Assembly: GCF_004519295.1 (NCBI RefSeq)
Contig: NZ_SOZH01000005.1
Location: 310,001-374,000, forward strand
Direction: 5' to 3'
DNA length: 64,000 bases
DNA from: Cellulosimicrobium funkei
GTDB taxonomy: Bacteria; Actinomycetota; Actinomycetes; Actinomycetales; Cellulomonadaceae
The translations under genes were made by a program, and so were the position numbers. The notes under the pieces are model-generated. The model was not told the DNA's origin. It did not search any database and was given only the letters and a program-made list of their open reading frames with translations. Positions 19,360 through 27,797 of this stretch are shown piece by piece; the stretch's first letter is position 1; each line of letters begins with the position of its first letter.

Positions 19360-19365
19360 TAGGGT
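19360..19365 (+). promoter_or_regulatory. -10 hexamer of leaderless YdcF-family gene promoter
   Basis: TAGGGT ends 6 bases before the GTG at 19372. Confidence 0.6.
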
Positions 19366-19371
19366 CGGGGC

Positions 19372-20058
19372 GTGACCGACGATCCGGCGTCGCCGCCCGC
19401 CACCACGGCGTCAGCAGCAGGCCCAACAGCACCGTCGTCCGACAGGTCCTCGTCGGGGCGTCCGCGCCGGTCCCGACGGCGGCGCCTGACCCTCGGGACG
19501 GCCGCCGGGCTCGTGGTGCTCGTGCTGGCGCCGTTCGTCGTCGTGCAGGCCGTGGGGCGCGCGCACGTCGCCGACCCCGCGCACGTGCCGCCGAGCGACG
19601 CGATCGTCGTCCCGGGGGCGGGGCTGCGGCCGGACGGGACGCCGTCCACGTACCTGCGCCGTCGGCTCGACGCGGCGGCCGAGCTCTACGACCGGGGCGT
19701 CGCGCCCGTCGTCCTCGTGAGCGGCGACGCGCACGACGACTACGACGAGCCCGGCTCGATGCGCGCGTGGCTGCTGGGCCGCGGCGTGCCCGACGACGCG
19801 ATCCTGCTCGACCGCGAGGGCTTCGACACCCACGCGACGTGCACGCGCGCGGCGTCGGAGTTCGGCGTCGGCACGGCGGTGGTCGTCACGCAGGGGTACC
19901 ACCTGCCGCGCACGCTGTTCTCGTGCCGCGTCGCAGGTCTCGACGCCGTGGGGGTCGGCGTCAGCGCGGCGAGCGTGGAGCCGTGGAAGGCCGTGCTCTA
20001 CCGCGCCCGCGAGGTTCCCGCGGCGACGAAGGCCGTGCTCGACGCCGTGCTCCGCTGA
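19372..20058 (+). CDS. YdcF/SanA-family (DUF218) membrane-anchored protein
   Basis: A 228-residue protein: a Ser/Pro/Arg-rich cytosolic N-terminus, one transmembrane helix at about residues 39-58 (GTAAGLVVLVLAPFVVVQAV), then an extracytoplasmic DUF218 domain. Family motifs are SDAIVVPGAGLRPDGTPS, RRRLDAAAELYDRGVAP, LVSGD, DREGFDTHATCTRA and VVVTQGYHLPRTLFSCR. This is the SanA type, linked in enterobacteria to envelope barrier function; the activity here is unknown. The GTG start is leaderless behind TAGGGT. The stop is 10 bases from the stop of the convergent aldehyde dehydrogenase gene, with no room for a terminator. Confidence 0.88.
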   Translation: MTDDPASPPATTASAAGPTAPSSDRSSSGRPRRSRRRRLTLGTAAGLVVLVLAPFVVVQAVGRAHVADPAHVPPSDAIVVPGAGLRPDGTPSTYLRRRLDAAAELYDRGVAPVVLVSGDAHDDYDEPGSMRAWLLGRGVPDDAILLDREGFDTHATCTRAASEFGVGTAVVVTQGYHLPRTLFSCRVAGLDAVGVGVSAASVEPWKAVLYRAREVPAATKAVLDAVLR

Positions 20059-20068
20059 GCGGGCTCCG

Positions 20069-21712
20069 TCAGGGCAGCCGCAGGCGGCGCATGACGTCGA
20101 GCGCCGACGTGAGGACCTTGCTCGGCAGCTCCCCGCCGAGCTGGTAGAGCGTGTCGAGCGTGAGGCCCTGGTTCGCGCCGCGCTGCACGGAGATCGTCTG
20201 CGCCTCGGTGAGGGCCTCGATCCCCTCGCGCCCGTGGCGGCGCCCGAGGCCCGACGCCTTGAACCCGCCCATCGGCGCCCCGACGGAGCCCCACGTCGCG
20301 GAGTAGCCGTCGTTGACGTTGACCGTCCCGGCCTCGACGCGGGCCGCGATCCGGCGGCCCCGGGCGGCGTCGCGCGTCCACACGCTCGCGTTGAGCCCGT
20401 ACTCGGTGTCGTTCATGACCTCGACGGCCTCGTCGTCGCTCGCGACCCGGCGCACGGAGACGACCGGGCCGAACGTCTCCTCGCGCGCGCACGCCGCGTC
20501 GTCGGGCACGTCGTCGAGGACGGTGGGCGCGTAGAACCACGGGCCGATGTCCGCCCGGTGCACGCCGCCCGCGAGGACGCGCGCGCCGCGCGCGATGGCG
20601 TCCTCGACGTGGGCGACCACGCGGTCGAGCTGCGCCTGCGACGTGAGCGACCCCATGTCCGCCGAGTAGTCGAGCCCGGCGCCGAGGCGCATCTCGCGCA
20701 CGAGGGGCACGAACTCGTCGAGGAACGCGTCCGCGACGTCCTCGTGCAGCACGAGCCGCTCGATCGACACGCAGAGCTGGCCGGAGTTGGAGAAGCACGC
20801 GCGCACGGCGCCACGCGCGGCGGCGCGCACGTCGGCGTCGGCCGCGACGTAGAGCGGGTTCTTGCCGCCGAGCTCGAGCGTCGCGCCGATGAGGCGCTCC
20901 CCCGCCCGTGCGGCGACCTTGCGGCCGGTGGCCGTCGAGCCCGTGAACGCGATGTGGTCCACGTGGTCGGTCACCGCGGCGCCGACGTCTCCCCCGCCCG
21001 CCACGACGAGGAACAGGTCCGCGGGCAGCCCCGCCTCCTCGAGCAGCTCCGCTCCCCACAGCGCGGTGAGCGTCGTCTGCGGGTCCGGCTTGAGCACGAC
21101 GGCGTTCCCCGCCACGAGGGCGGGCACGGCCTCGGCGAACGCGAGCGTCAGCGGGTAGTTCCACGGCGCGATGACGCCGACGACGCCCACGGGACGGCGG
21201 TGCACGCGCGTGCCGGTGAGCACGGGCAGCATCCCCGGCGCCCGCCGGTCGGCGAGGTAGCGCGGGCCGCGCTGGGCGTAGTGGCGCGTGAGGATCGCGA
21301 CGTCCGCGACCTCCTCGAACGCGCTGCGCCGCGACTTGCCGGACTCCATCTGGATGAGGTCGAGGCCGTCGGACTGGCGCGCGAGCACGAGCTCGCCGAA
21401 GCGCCGCAGCACCGCCGCGCGCTCGCGCACGGAGCGGGCGGCCCAGGCCGGCTGCGCGGCCCGCGCGCGTGCCACGGCACGGGCGACGTCCTCGACGGAC
21501 GAGACGGGGACCGCGGCGAGCGGGGCTCCCGTGGACGGCAGGACGGAGCGGTGCATGCCCGCCTCGTTGCTCGTGACGACGCGCTGCGCGAGGGGGGCCA
21601 CGACCTCCGGCTCGAGGACGTAGGTCGCGGCCGGGTTCTCGGGGTCGATCAGGCCGTCCAGCGCGGCGCCGTCGCCGCGCCCGGAGCCGGGTGTGCCGGA
21701 TGAGCTCGTCAT
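20069..21712 (-). CDS. Aldehyde dehydrogenase, probable succinate-semialdehyde dehydrogenase
   Basis: A 547-residue NAD(P)-dependent aldehyde dehydrogenase. It has the substrate/cofactor region VGVIAPWNYPLTLAFAEAVP, the cofactor loop HIAFTGSTATGRKVAARAGE, the general base Glu in LELGGKNPLYV and the nucleophile Cys in FSNSGQLCVSIERL. EETFGPVVSVRRV follows. Overall it resembles GabD2-type succinate-semialdehyde dehydrogenases of actinobacteria, but substrate specificity cannot be settled from sequence. It ends the guaB3-ypeA-GNAT-dehydrogenase run; its ATG overlaps the stop of the upstream GNAT gene. Confidence 0.88.
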   Translation of the reverse strand: MTSSSGTPGSGRGDGAALDGLIDPENPAATYVLEPEVVAPLAQRVVTSNEAGMHRSVLPSTGAPLAAVPVSSVEDVARAVARARAAQPAWAARSVRERAAVLRRFGELVLARQSDGLDLIQMESGKSRRSAFEEVADVAILTRHYAQRGPRYLADRRAPGMLPVLTGTRVHRRPVGVVGVIAPWNYPLTLAFAEAVPALVAGNAVVLKPDPQTTLTALWGAELLEEAGLPADLFLVVAGGGDVGAAVTDHVDHIAFTGSTATGRKVAARAGERLIGATLELGGKNPLYVAADADVRAAARGAVRACFSNSGQLCVSIERLVLHEDVADAFLDEFVPLVREMRLGAGLDYSADMGSLTSQAQLDRVVAHVEDAIARGARVLAGGVHRADIGPWFYAPTVLDDVPDDAACAREETFGPVVSVRRVASDDEAVEVMNDTEYGLNASVWTRDAARGRRIAARVEAGTVNVNDGYSATWGSVGAPMGGFKASGLGRRHGREGIEALTEAQTISVQRGANQGLTLDTLYQLGGELPSKVLTSALDVMRRLRLP

Positions 21713-22764
21713 GGGGACAGGCTACGTCGTGGCGCTGACAGCGCGTCGACGGGCTGCTCCCACGTGGTGAGCGCGGGACGGAACCCCTGCCGCGCCCAGA
21801 AGGGCGCGGACAGCGGGTTGAGCACGCCGTGGTGCAGCACGACGACGGCGCCCGGCCCGGCCTGCTCGTGCACGCGCGCGAGCGCCGCGTCGACGAGCGC
21901 CCCGCCGACCCCGGTACCGCGCGCGCTGCCCGTCACGTGCAGCAGGACGAGGTAGGCGACCGGCCCCGTCGTGACGGTCCCGGCCACGGCCCCGGAGCGC
22001 TCCGGCGGCTCGACCGCGACGACACCCACGACCTCGCCCGTCCGCTCCCCCGGCCCCTGGCGGCGCGCCACGAGGACCGTGGTGCGCGGGTGCTCGACGG
22101 CGGCGGCGACCTGGGCGGCGAGGTGCTCGGCCGCGAGCGGCCGGACGCGGGCCGCGCCCACGAGCTCGTCGTACGCGAGCTCGGCGCGCTGGTGCTCGAC
22201 GACGGCGGCTACGTCGTCCGGGCCGGCGTCGGTCAGCACGAGCCCGGGGAGGTCCGTGCGGGGCCGGGCCGACGGGGCGCCGCGGCGCGCGGCGAGGTGC
22301 ACGGTGGGGCGCAGGCCGCTCGCCGCGAGGGCGCCCACGGCCTCGACGTCGCGGCTCGGCCACAGGAGCGCCAGGCCGTGGTCGCGGGGTGCAGGGCCCC
22401 GCTCGGGCAGCCCGTCGCCCGCCGGTGCGCTGCCCGGGTCGCGCCCGACGCGCGCCGTCCAGGCCGCGACGAGCGCGCGGACCGCGCCGCCCACGTCCGG
22501 TCCCGCCGCGCGCGCCCGCAGCCGGTGCTCGCGCAGCGCGCGGAACCCCGCCGCCGCGGAGCCGGGTCCGACGTCCCCCACCCCGAGGAGCGCTGCGGCC
22601 CGGGAACCGTCCGGGAGCCGCACGGCGAGGAGACGCTCGTCGTCCGCGGTGGCACCGAGAGCGGGGACCGCGACGAGCGGGTCGAGCGCGGCGACGCGCG
22701 CGCGGTGCTCGGTCTCGAGGGCGGCGAGCTTGTCGTCGTCCGGCCGCCACGCGGCGGGGGTCAT
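21709..22764 (-). CDS. Two-domain GNAT-like acetyltransferase
   Basis: A 351-residue protein. The C-terminal half (about 190-350) has a GNAT fold with YLVLLHVTGSARGTGVGGAL as motif A, then VVVLHHGVLNPLSAPFWARQ and GFRPALTTWE. The N-terminal half looks like a degenerate second GNAT domain. The substrate is unknown. The start overlaps the ypeA stop and the stop overlaps the aldehyde dehydrogenase start (both ATGA), so translation is coupled across three genes. Confidence 0.78.
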   Translation of the reverse strand: MTPAAWRPDDDKLAALETEHRARVAALDPLVAVPALGATADDERLLAVRLPDGSRAAALLGVGDVGPGSAAAGFRALREHRLRARAAGPDVGGAVRALVAAWTARVGRDPGSAPAGDGLPERGPAPRDHGLALLWPSRDVEAVGALAASGLRPTVHLAARRGAPSARPRTDLPGLVLTDAGPDDVAAVVEHQRAELAYDELVGAARVRPLAAEHLAAQVAAAVEHPRTTVLVARRQGPGERTGEVVGVVAVEPPERSGAVAGTVTTGPVAYLVLLHVTGSARGTGVGGALVDAALARVHEQAGPGAVVVLHHGVLNPLSAPFWARQGFRPALTTWEQPVDALSAPRRSLSP

Positions 22765-23399
22765 CGTCCGGCGTCGCGGGCGTCCGGGGCTCCGAGCGGG
22801 CGGCCGAGCACGACGCACTCCTGGTCCGCGTACCCCAGGCGCTCGTAGAAGCCGCGCACCGCGTCGTTCGTCGCGCGCACCATGAGGCGCACGGCCCGCG
22901 CGCCCTGCGCGGCGAGCCACGCCTCCGCCGCGACGACCGTCGCACGGCCCGCGCCGCGCCCCTGGACGCGCGGGTCGACCGCTACGTAATAGAGCCAGCC
23001 ACGGTGCCCGTCCACGCCGGCCATCGCCGTCGCGACGATCTCCCCCGCCGCGACCCCAGGCGCCTCGGGAGCACCGTCCGGGGCCACCGTGGGCAGGTCG
23101 CGCGTCGCACGGCCCACGAGCACCGTCGAGGTCTCCCCCAGGCGGGCGTCGGCGAGGTCGCGGTACGGGTCGTTCCAGGGCCGGGTGAGCCCGCACTCCC
23201 GCCACAGCGCGACGACCGCCTCGACATCGACGTCCTCGACCTCCGTGAAGACCAGGTCGGTGGAGGCCTCCGACGAGGCCGTGTCCGCGACGTCCGCCTC
23301 CGGGCGGGCCGCGCCCGCGGCGGGCACGGAGCCGTTGCCGCCCGGCGCGCCGTCGCCGGCGTGCGTCAGGCGCGGACCGTCGGCGATGCGTCCGGCCAC
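22761..23399 (-). CDS. ypeA: YpeA-like GNAT N-acetyltransferase
   Basis: A 212-residue protein whose last 160 residues match the YpeA family: VVALWRECGLTRPWNDPYRD is the family hallmark. LYYVAVDPRVQGRGAGRATV is the acetyl-CoA loop, followed by LMVRATNDAVRGFYERLGY. The first 50 residues are low-complexity and the real start may be later. The GTG used here lies 7 bases after the guaB3 stop. The natural substrate of YpeA proteins is not established to my knowledge. Confidence 0.82.
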   Translation of the reverse strand: MAGRIADGPRLTHAGDGAPGGNGSVPAAGAARPEADVADTASSEASTDLVFTEVEDVDVEAVVALWRECGLTRPWNDPYRDLADARLGETSTVLVGRATRDLPTVAPDGAPEAPGVAAGEIVATAMAGVDGHRGWLYYVAVDPRVQGRGAGRATVVAAEAWLAAQGARAVRLMVRATNDAVRGFYERLGYADQECVVLGRPLGAPDARDAGR

Positions 23400-23406
23400 G
23401 GCGGGC

Positions 23407-24531
23407 TCAGCGAGGCTGGTACGGGGAGACGACGACCTCGACGCGCTGGAACTCCTTGAGGTCCGAGTAGCCGGTCGTCGCCATGGCCCGGCGGAGCGCC
23501 CCGACGAGGTTGAGCGTGCCGTCCGCCTGGCGGCCCGGCCCGAAGAGGATCTCCTCGAGCGTGCCGGCCGTGCCGACGCGCACGCGCTCGCCGCGCGGGA
23601 GCTGGGCGTGGTGGGCCTCCGAGCCCCAGTGCCAGCCCTTGCCCGGCGCCTCCTCGGCCCGCGCGAGCGCCGCGCCGAGCATCACCGCGTCGGCGCCGCA
23701 CGCGACCGCCTTGACGAGGTCGCCCGAGCGGCCGACGCCGCCGTCCGCGATGACGTGCACGTAGCGGCCGCCCGACTCGTCGAGGTAGTCGCGGCGGGCC
23801 GCCGCGACGTCCGCGACCGCGGTCGCCATGGGCGCGTGGATGCCGAGCGAGACCCGCGTGGTGTGGGCGGCGCCGCCGCCGAAGCCGACGAGGACGCCCG
23901 CGGCGCCCGTGCGCATGAGGTGCAGCGCCGCGGTGTACGTGGACGCGCCACCCACGACGACCGGGACGTCGAGCTCGTAGATGAAGCGCTTGAGGTTGAG
24001 CGGCTCGGCGACGCCGGACACGTGCTCGGCGGAGACCGTCGTGCCGCGGATGACGAACAGGTCGACGCCCGCGTCGACCACCGTCTGGTAGTGCTCCTGG
24101 GTGCGCTGCGGCGACAGGGCCGCGGCGACGGTGACGCCCGCCGCGCGGATCTCCTTGAGGCGCTGCGTGATGAGGTCGGCCTTGATGGGCTCGGCGTAGA
24201 TCTCCTGCATGCGGCGCGTCGCCTCGAGCGGCTCGAGCCCGGCGATCTCCTCGAGGAGCGCGGTCGGGTCGTCGTAGCGCGTCCACAGGCCCTCGAGGTC
24301 GAGGACACCGAGGCCGCCGTGGTTGCCGAGCGCGACCGCGGTCGCCGGGCTCATGACCGAGTCCATGGGCGCCGCGAGGATCGGCAGGTCGAAGTGGTAG
24401 GCGTCGATCTGCCAGCCGACCGACACCTCCTCCGGGTCGCGCGTGCGCCGCGAGGGCACGACGGCGACGTCGTCGAAGGAGAACGCGCGCCGACCGCGCT
24501 TGCCACGTCCGATCTCGATCTCGTTGCTCAC
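23407..24531 (-). CDS. guaB3: GuaB3-family IMP dehydrogenase-related protein
   Basis: A 374-residue TIM barrel of the IMPDH/GMP reductase superfamily without a CBS module. It starts KRGRRAFSFDDVAVVPSRRT and has LPILAAPMDSVMSPATAVAL, PVVVGGASTYTAALHLM, VIADGGVGRSGDLVKAVACG and VMLGAALARAEEAPGKGWHW. At the position of the IMPDH catalytic loop (GSICTT in guaB of this window) it has GGGAAHTTRVSLGI, with no cysteine. Classical IMPDH chemistry is therefore unlikely. GuaB3 proteins have been proposed as GMP reductases, but I cannot confirm that here. TAGGCT 6 bases before the GTG marks a leaderless promoter. Confidence 0.9.
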   Translation of the reverse strand: MSNEIEIGRGKRGRRAFSFDDVAVVPSRRTRDPEEVSVGWQIDAYHFDLPILAAPMDSVMSPATAVALGNHGGLGVLDLEGLWTRYDDPTALLEEIAGLEPLEATRRMQEIYAEPIKADLITQRLKEIRAAGVTVAAALSPQRTQEHYQTVVDAGVDLFVIRGTTVSAEHVSGVAEPLNLKRFIYELDVPVVVGGASTYTAALHLMRTGAAGVLVGFGGGAAHTTRVSLGIHAPMATAVADVAAARRDYLDESGGRYVHVIADGGVGRSGDLVKAVACGADAVMLGAALARAEEAPGKGWHWGSEAHHAQLPRGERVRVGTAGTLEEILFGPGRQADGTLNLVGALRRAMATTGYSDLKEFQRVEVVVSPYQPR

Positions 24532-24537
24532 CGGGTC

Positions 24538-24543
24538 AGCCTA
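24538..24543 (-). promoter_or_regulatory. -10 hexamer of leaderless guaB3 operon promoter
   Basis: TAGGCT on the minus strand ends 6 bases before the guaB3 GTG. It would drive guaB3, ypeA, the two-domain GNAT gene and the aldehyde dehydrogenase gene. Confidence 0.6.
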
Positions 24544-24679
24544 CCGGCGGGCCGTGCCCGTCACCTGCACCGACCACCGTGTGGGTGGGCGCTGGCAGGG
24601 TGACGCTCGTCGCCGGGACGTCCGGCGACGACGGGAGCGCCGGGCGCCCCGGGCCCCGACCGGACGGCAGAGGTGGACC

Positions 24680-25381
24680 ATGACGACGACGCCCTGGACG
24701 GCGGGACCGCTGCTCGGTCTCGACACCGAGACCACGGGCCTCGACGTCGACGTCGACCGCGTCGTCACCGCCGCGCTCGTGCTCCGCGAGCCGGGCGCCA
24801 CGCACGTGCGCACGTGGCTCCTCGACCCCGGCGTCGAGATCCCGGCGGAGGCGACGGGGATCCACGGCATCACGACCGCGCACGCCACGGCGCACGGGTC
24901 GGCCCCCGCCGTCGCGCTCGACGAGATCGCGACGCTCGTCGTCGACGCCCAGCGCGACGGCGTCCCCCTCGTCGCCTACAACGCCGCGTTCGACCTCGCG
25001 ATCCTCGACACCGAGCTCGTGCGGCACGGCCTGCCGACGCTCGCCGCGCGCCTCGGGCGGCCCGTGCGGCCGGTGCTCGACCCGCTCGTGCTCGACCGGG
25101 CGTGGGACCCGGCCCGCGAGGGCAAGCGCAGGCTCGTCGACCTGTGCGCGCGCTACGAGGTGCTCGACGTCGGGCCCCTGCACACGGCGGACGGGGACGT
25201 GCTCGCGACGCTCGACCTGCTCGACGCGCTTGCGCGCGCGTACCCGGACCTGGCCGGGCTCGGCCCGGTCGCGCTGCACGACCTGCAGGTCGTCGCGCAC
25301 CGGCAGTGGGTCGACGCCCTGGACCCGGACCGCGACCAGCCCTACGTCGGCGCCGGCGCGGACGGCCGCTGGCCGGGCTGA
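24680..25381 (+). CDS. DnaQ-like 3'-5' exonuclease
   Basis: A 233-residue DEDDh exonuclease. ExoI is GLDTETTGLDVD near residues 13-24, ExoII is VAYNAAFDLAILD, and ExoIII carries the catalytic His and Asp in PLHTADGDVLATLDLLDA. It is a stand-alone protein, like actinobacterial epsilon-type exonucleases annotated as DNA polymerase III epsilon; association with a polymerase is not shown. AGAGGTGG just before the ATG is the ribosome binding site. The C-terminal ~30 residues (YVGAGADGRWPG) are not part of the fold. Confidence 0.9.
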   Translation: MTTTPWTAGPLLGLDTETTGLDVDVDRVVTAALVLREPGATHVRTWLLDPGVEIPAEATGIHGITTAHATAHGSAPAVALDEIATLVVDAQRDGVPLVAYNAAFDLAILDTELVRHGLPTLAARLGRPVRPVLDPLVLDRAWDPAREGKRRLVDLCARYEVLDVGPLHTADGDVLATLDLLDALARAYPDLAGLGPVALHDLQVVAHRQWVDALDPDRDQPYVGAGADGRWPG

Positions 25382-25414
25382 CCCGGGCGCACGCCCGCGT
25401 CGCCACCTGCGGGC

Positions 25415-25423
25415 ATATCTCAT
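25415..25423 (+). promoter_or_regulatory. Possible upstream half-site for the HTH-MurA regulator
   Basis: ATATCTCAT here repeats the left half of the palindrome at 25488-25509. The two copies start 74 bases apart, about seven DNA turns, so they face the same side of the helix. Confidence 0.4.
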
Positions 25424-25487
25424 GGTGCGGGTGAAGGTCGTGTGATGGAGGCATGATGGCGGACCGCACGCGCCCCTTCGCCGCGTC

Positions 25488-25509
25488 GATATCTCATCCA
25501 TGAGTTATC
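25488..25509 (+). promoter_or_regulatory. 22-bp palindromic operator candidate overlapping the HTH-MurA promoter
   Basis: GATATCTCAT (25488-25497), CC, ATGAGTTATC (25500-25509) form an inverted repeat with 9 of 10 positions matching. Such AT-rich symmetry is exceptional in this sequence. The right arm overlaps TATCGT (25506-25511), which lies 7 bases before the ATG at 25519 and looks like a leaderless -10 box. Occupancy would block RNA polymerase. Autoregulation by the N-terminal XRE domain encoded just downstream is inferred. Confidence 0.6.
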
Positions 25510-25518
25510 GTCGCTCTC

Positions 25519-27054
25519 ATGACAGCGATCGACGACGCACCTCTCACGCAGGTCGGCGCGCTCATCCGCGGCGCCCGCCAGAACCGGGGTCTCACCCAGA
25601 CACAGCTCGCGGAGCGGCTCGGCACGAGCCAGAGCGCCGTGCACCGCATCGAGCAGGGCTCGCAGAACCTCAGCCTGGAGATGCTCAACCGCATCGGCCT
25701 CGCGCTCGACTCCGAGATCATCAGCCTCGGCGGCCCCAAGCACGCGCACCTGCGCGTCCAGGGCGGCCAGACCCTCTCCGGCCGCATCGAGGTGAACTCC
25801 TCCAAGAACGGCGCGGTCGCGCTGCTGTGCGCCTCGCTCCTCAACCGCGGTCGCACCACCCTGCGCGGCGTGGCCCGCATCGTCGAGGTCGACCGGATCG
25901 TCGACGTGCTGCGCTCCATCGGCGTGCGGGCGACCTGGACGACGGGCGGCCGGGACCTCGAGATCGTCGTGCCGGAGCGCCTCGACCTCGCCGCGATCGA
26001 CGTCGACGCCGCGCGCCGCACGCGCTCGATCATCATGTTCCTCGGGCCGCTGCTCGGGCTGCGGGACACGTTCGAGCTCCCGTACGCGGGCGGCTGCGAC
26101 CTCGGGACCCGCACCGTCGAGCCGCACATGATCGCCCTGCGGCCCTTCGGCCTGGCCGTCACCGCGACGGGCGGGAACTACCACGCGACCGTCGCCCCGG
26201 CGTCGGGCACGGACCTGTCGGTCGTGCTCACCGAGCGCGGCGACACCGTCACCGAGAACGCGCTCATGGCCGCGGCCCGCCGCGAGGGCGTGACGACGAT
26301 CCGCAACGCCAGCTCGAACTACATGGTGCAGGACCTGTGCTTCTACCTCGAGCTGCTCGGCGTGCAGGTCGAGGGGATCGGCACGACGACCCTGCGCGTG
26401 CACGGCCGCACCGACATCGACGTGGACGTGGAGTACGCCGTCTCGGAGGACCCGGTCGAGGCGATGAGCCTGCTCACGGCGGGCATCGTCACGGGCTCGG
26501 AGATCACCGTGGCCCGCGTCCCGATCGAGTTCATGGAGATCGAGCTCGCGACGCTCGCCGAGATGGGGCTGCGGTACACGCAGAGCACCGAGTACGTGGC
26601 GCGCAACGGCCGCACGCGCCTGGTCGACGTCACGGTGCACCCCAGCGAGCTGCACGCGCCGATCGACAAGATCCACCCCATGCCGTTCCCCGGCCTCAAC
26701 ATCGACAACCTGCCGTTCTTCGCGGTCATCGCCGCGAACGCGCAGGGCACGACGCTCATCCACGACTGGGTCTACGAGGGGCGCGCCATCCACCTCACCG
26801 ACCTCACGCGGCTCGGCGCCGACGTGCGGCTCCTGGACGCCCACCGGCTCCAGGTGACGGGCCCCACGCGCTGGTCGGGCGCCGAGGTGAGCTGCCCGCC
26901 CGCCCTGCGCCCCGCCGTCGTCATCCTGCTCGCGATGCTCGCCGCGAAGGGCACCTCCGTCCTGCGCGGCGTCGACATCATCGCGCGCGGCTACGAGGGC
27001 CTCACCGAGCGCCTGCGCGAGCTCGGCGCCAACATCGAGACGTTCCGCGACTGA
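25519..27054 (+). CDS. XRE-type HTH domain fused to a MurA-like enolpyruvyl transferase
   Basis: A 511-residue fusion. Residues 9-68 are a Cro/C1 HTH (IRGARQNRGLTQTQLAERLG, then SQSAVHRIEQGSQNLSLEML). From about 75 to the end is a full EPSP-synthase/MurA fold. MurA landmarks are kept: the Lys-Asn pair in VNSSKNGAVALLCASLL, the loop cysteine in YAGGCDLGTRTVEPH (site of fosfomycin attack in MurA), FPGLNIDNLPFFAVIAANAQ and YEGRAIHLTDLTRLGAD. It could be an active UDP-GlcNAc enolpyruvyl transferase that also binds DNA, or a repressor using a MurA fold to sense UDP-GlcNAc or PEP. A normal murA would be expected elsewhere. The ATG is leaderless behind TATCGT. Confidence 0.85.
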   Translation: MTAIDDAPLTQVGALIRGARQNRGLTQTQLAERLGTSQSAVHRIEQGSQNLSLEMLNRIGLALDSEIISLGGPKHAHLRVQGGQTLSGRIEVNSSKNGAVALLCASLLNRGRTTLRGVARIVEVDRIVDVLRSIGVRATWTTGGRDLEIVVPERLDLAAIDVDAARRTRSIIMFLGPLLGLRDTFELPYAGGCDLGTRTVEPHMIALRPFGLAVTATGGNYHATVAPASGTDLSVVLTERGDTVTENALMAAARREGVTTIRNASSNYMVQDLCFYLELLGVQVEGIGTTTLRVHGRTDIDVDVEYAVSEDPVEAMSLLTAGIVTGSEITVARVPIEFMEIELATLAEMGLRYTQSTEYVARNGRTRLVDVTVHPSELHAPIDKIHPMPFPGLNIDNLPFFAVIAANAQGTTLIHDWVYEGRAIHLTDLTRLGADVRLLDAHRLQVTGPTRWSGAEVSCPPALRPAVVILLAMLAAKGTSVLRGVDIIARGYEGLTERLRELGANIETFRD

Positions 27055-27120
27055 CCCCTCGGCACCCTCGGCGCCCACGGGCCCTCGAGCCCTCGGTGCC
27101 CACGACGCCGGCACGACCAC

Positions 27121-27154
27121 GACGGGCCGCCCTCCTGCGGGAGGGCGGCCCGTC
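27121..27154. terminator. Bidirectional terminator between the HTH-MurA and RidA genes
   Basis: GACGGGCCGCCCTCC and GGAGGGCGGCCCGTC form a perfect 15-bp stem around TGCG. It sits between two convergent 3' ends, 67 bases after one stop and 5 bases from the other. Confidence 0.85.
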
Positions 27155-27158
27155 GCCG

Positions 27159-27797
27159 TCACTTCGGGTAGACGGCGTCGACCTCCACCTCGACGAGCCA
27201 GCCGTCGACCGGCAGGTTCTCGATCTCGAGCGCGAAGCGCGACGGCCGGGCCGCGTTGACCACCATGGGCGCCGTCCGGGCCGAGCCGAGCTGGACCTCG
27301 AGCGTCGCGCCGGTCGCGAGGTTCGTGTTCGCGAAGAACTGGCGGTAGGCGCGGTTCCAGCCGGCGAAGTCCATCTTCTCCTGGCCCGCGGGATTCTGGA
27401 GGAACACCCGCATGGAGACGACGTCGTCGTAGGAGAGCCCGGCCCGCTCGAGGTTCTCGCCGATCCGCATGAGGACGTTGATGCCCTGCGCCTCCGTGAT
27501 CGTCACGCCGGCCGGCAGGACGCCGCCGGGGAAGACGTCGGTCGGGACGTAGCGCTGCTCGGCCGTCGCGCCGGGCGTCGTGTTCATCGCGGCGGGACCG
27601 AGGCCGGACGACTTGTACCAGGAGACGTTCTTCCCGATCGCGACGCCGTCGGCGATGGACGGGGTGTCGCCGGTGACGAAGGAGTGGGCCTCGGTCGGCC
27701 TCGGCTCGAAGAGCTTCCCGGCGGCGACGGCGGTGCCGGGGACGGAGACGGCGGCGGTGAGGGCGACGGCGACGACGACCTTGGTGCGGTTCTTCAT
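27159..27797 (-). CDS. Exported RidA/YjgF-family protein
   Basis: A 212-residue protein with a Sec signal peptide (MKNRTKVVVAVALTAAVSVP, cleavage near AVA-AG at about residue 26). The mature part is a RidA-like fold: NVLMRIGENLERAGLSYDDV, VVSMRVFLQN, FAGWNRAYRQFFANTNLATG and a C-terminal VEVEVDAVYP strand. In cytosolic RidA an Arg in the R-x-E segment near the end binds the substrate carboxylate. Here that stretch reads RSTAPM-like without it (QLGSARTAPMVV), so strict imine deaminase activity is uncertain. GGGAGG precedes the ATG by 5 bases. It is divergent from a Tat-exported amine oxidase whose imine products would be natural substrates. Confidence 0.82.
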   Translation of the reverse strand: MKNRTKVVVAVALTAAVSVPGTAVAAGKLFEPRPTEAHSFVTGDTPSIADGVAIGKNVSWYKSSGLGPAAMNTTPGATAEQRYVPTDVFPGGVLPAGVTITEAQGINVLMRIGENLERAGLSYDDVVSMRVFLQNPAGQEKMDFAGWNRAYRQFFANTNLATGATLEVQLGSARTAPMVVNAARPSRFALEIENLPVDGWLVEVEVDAVYPK

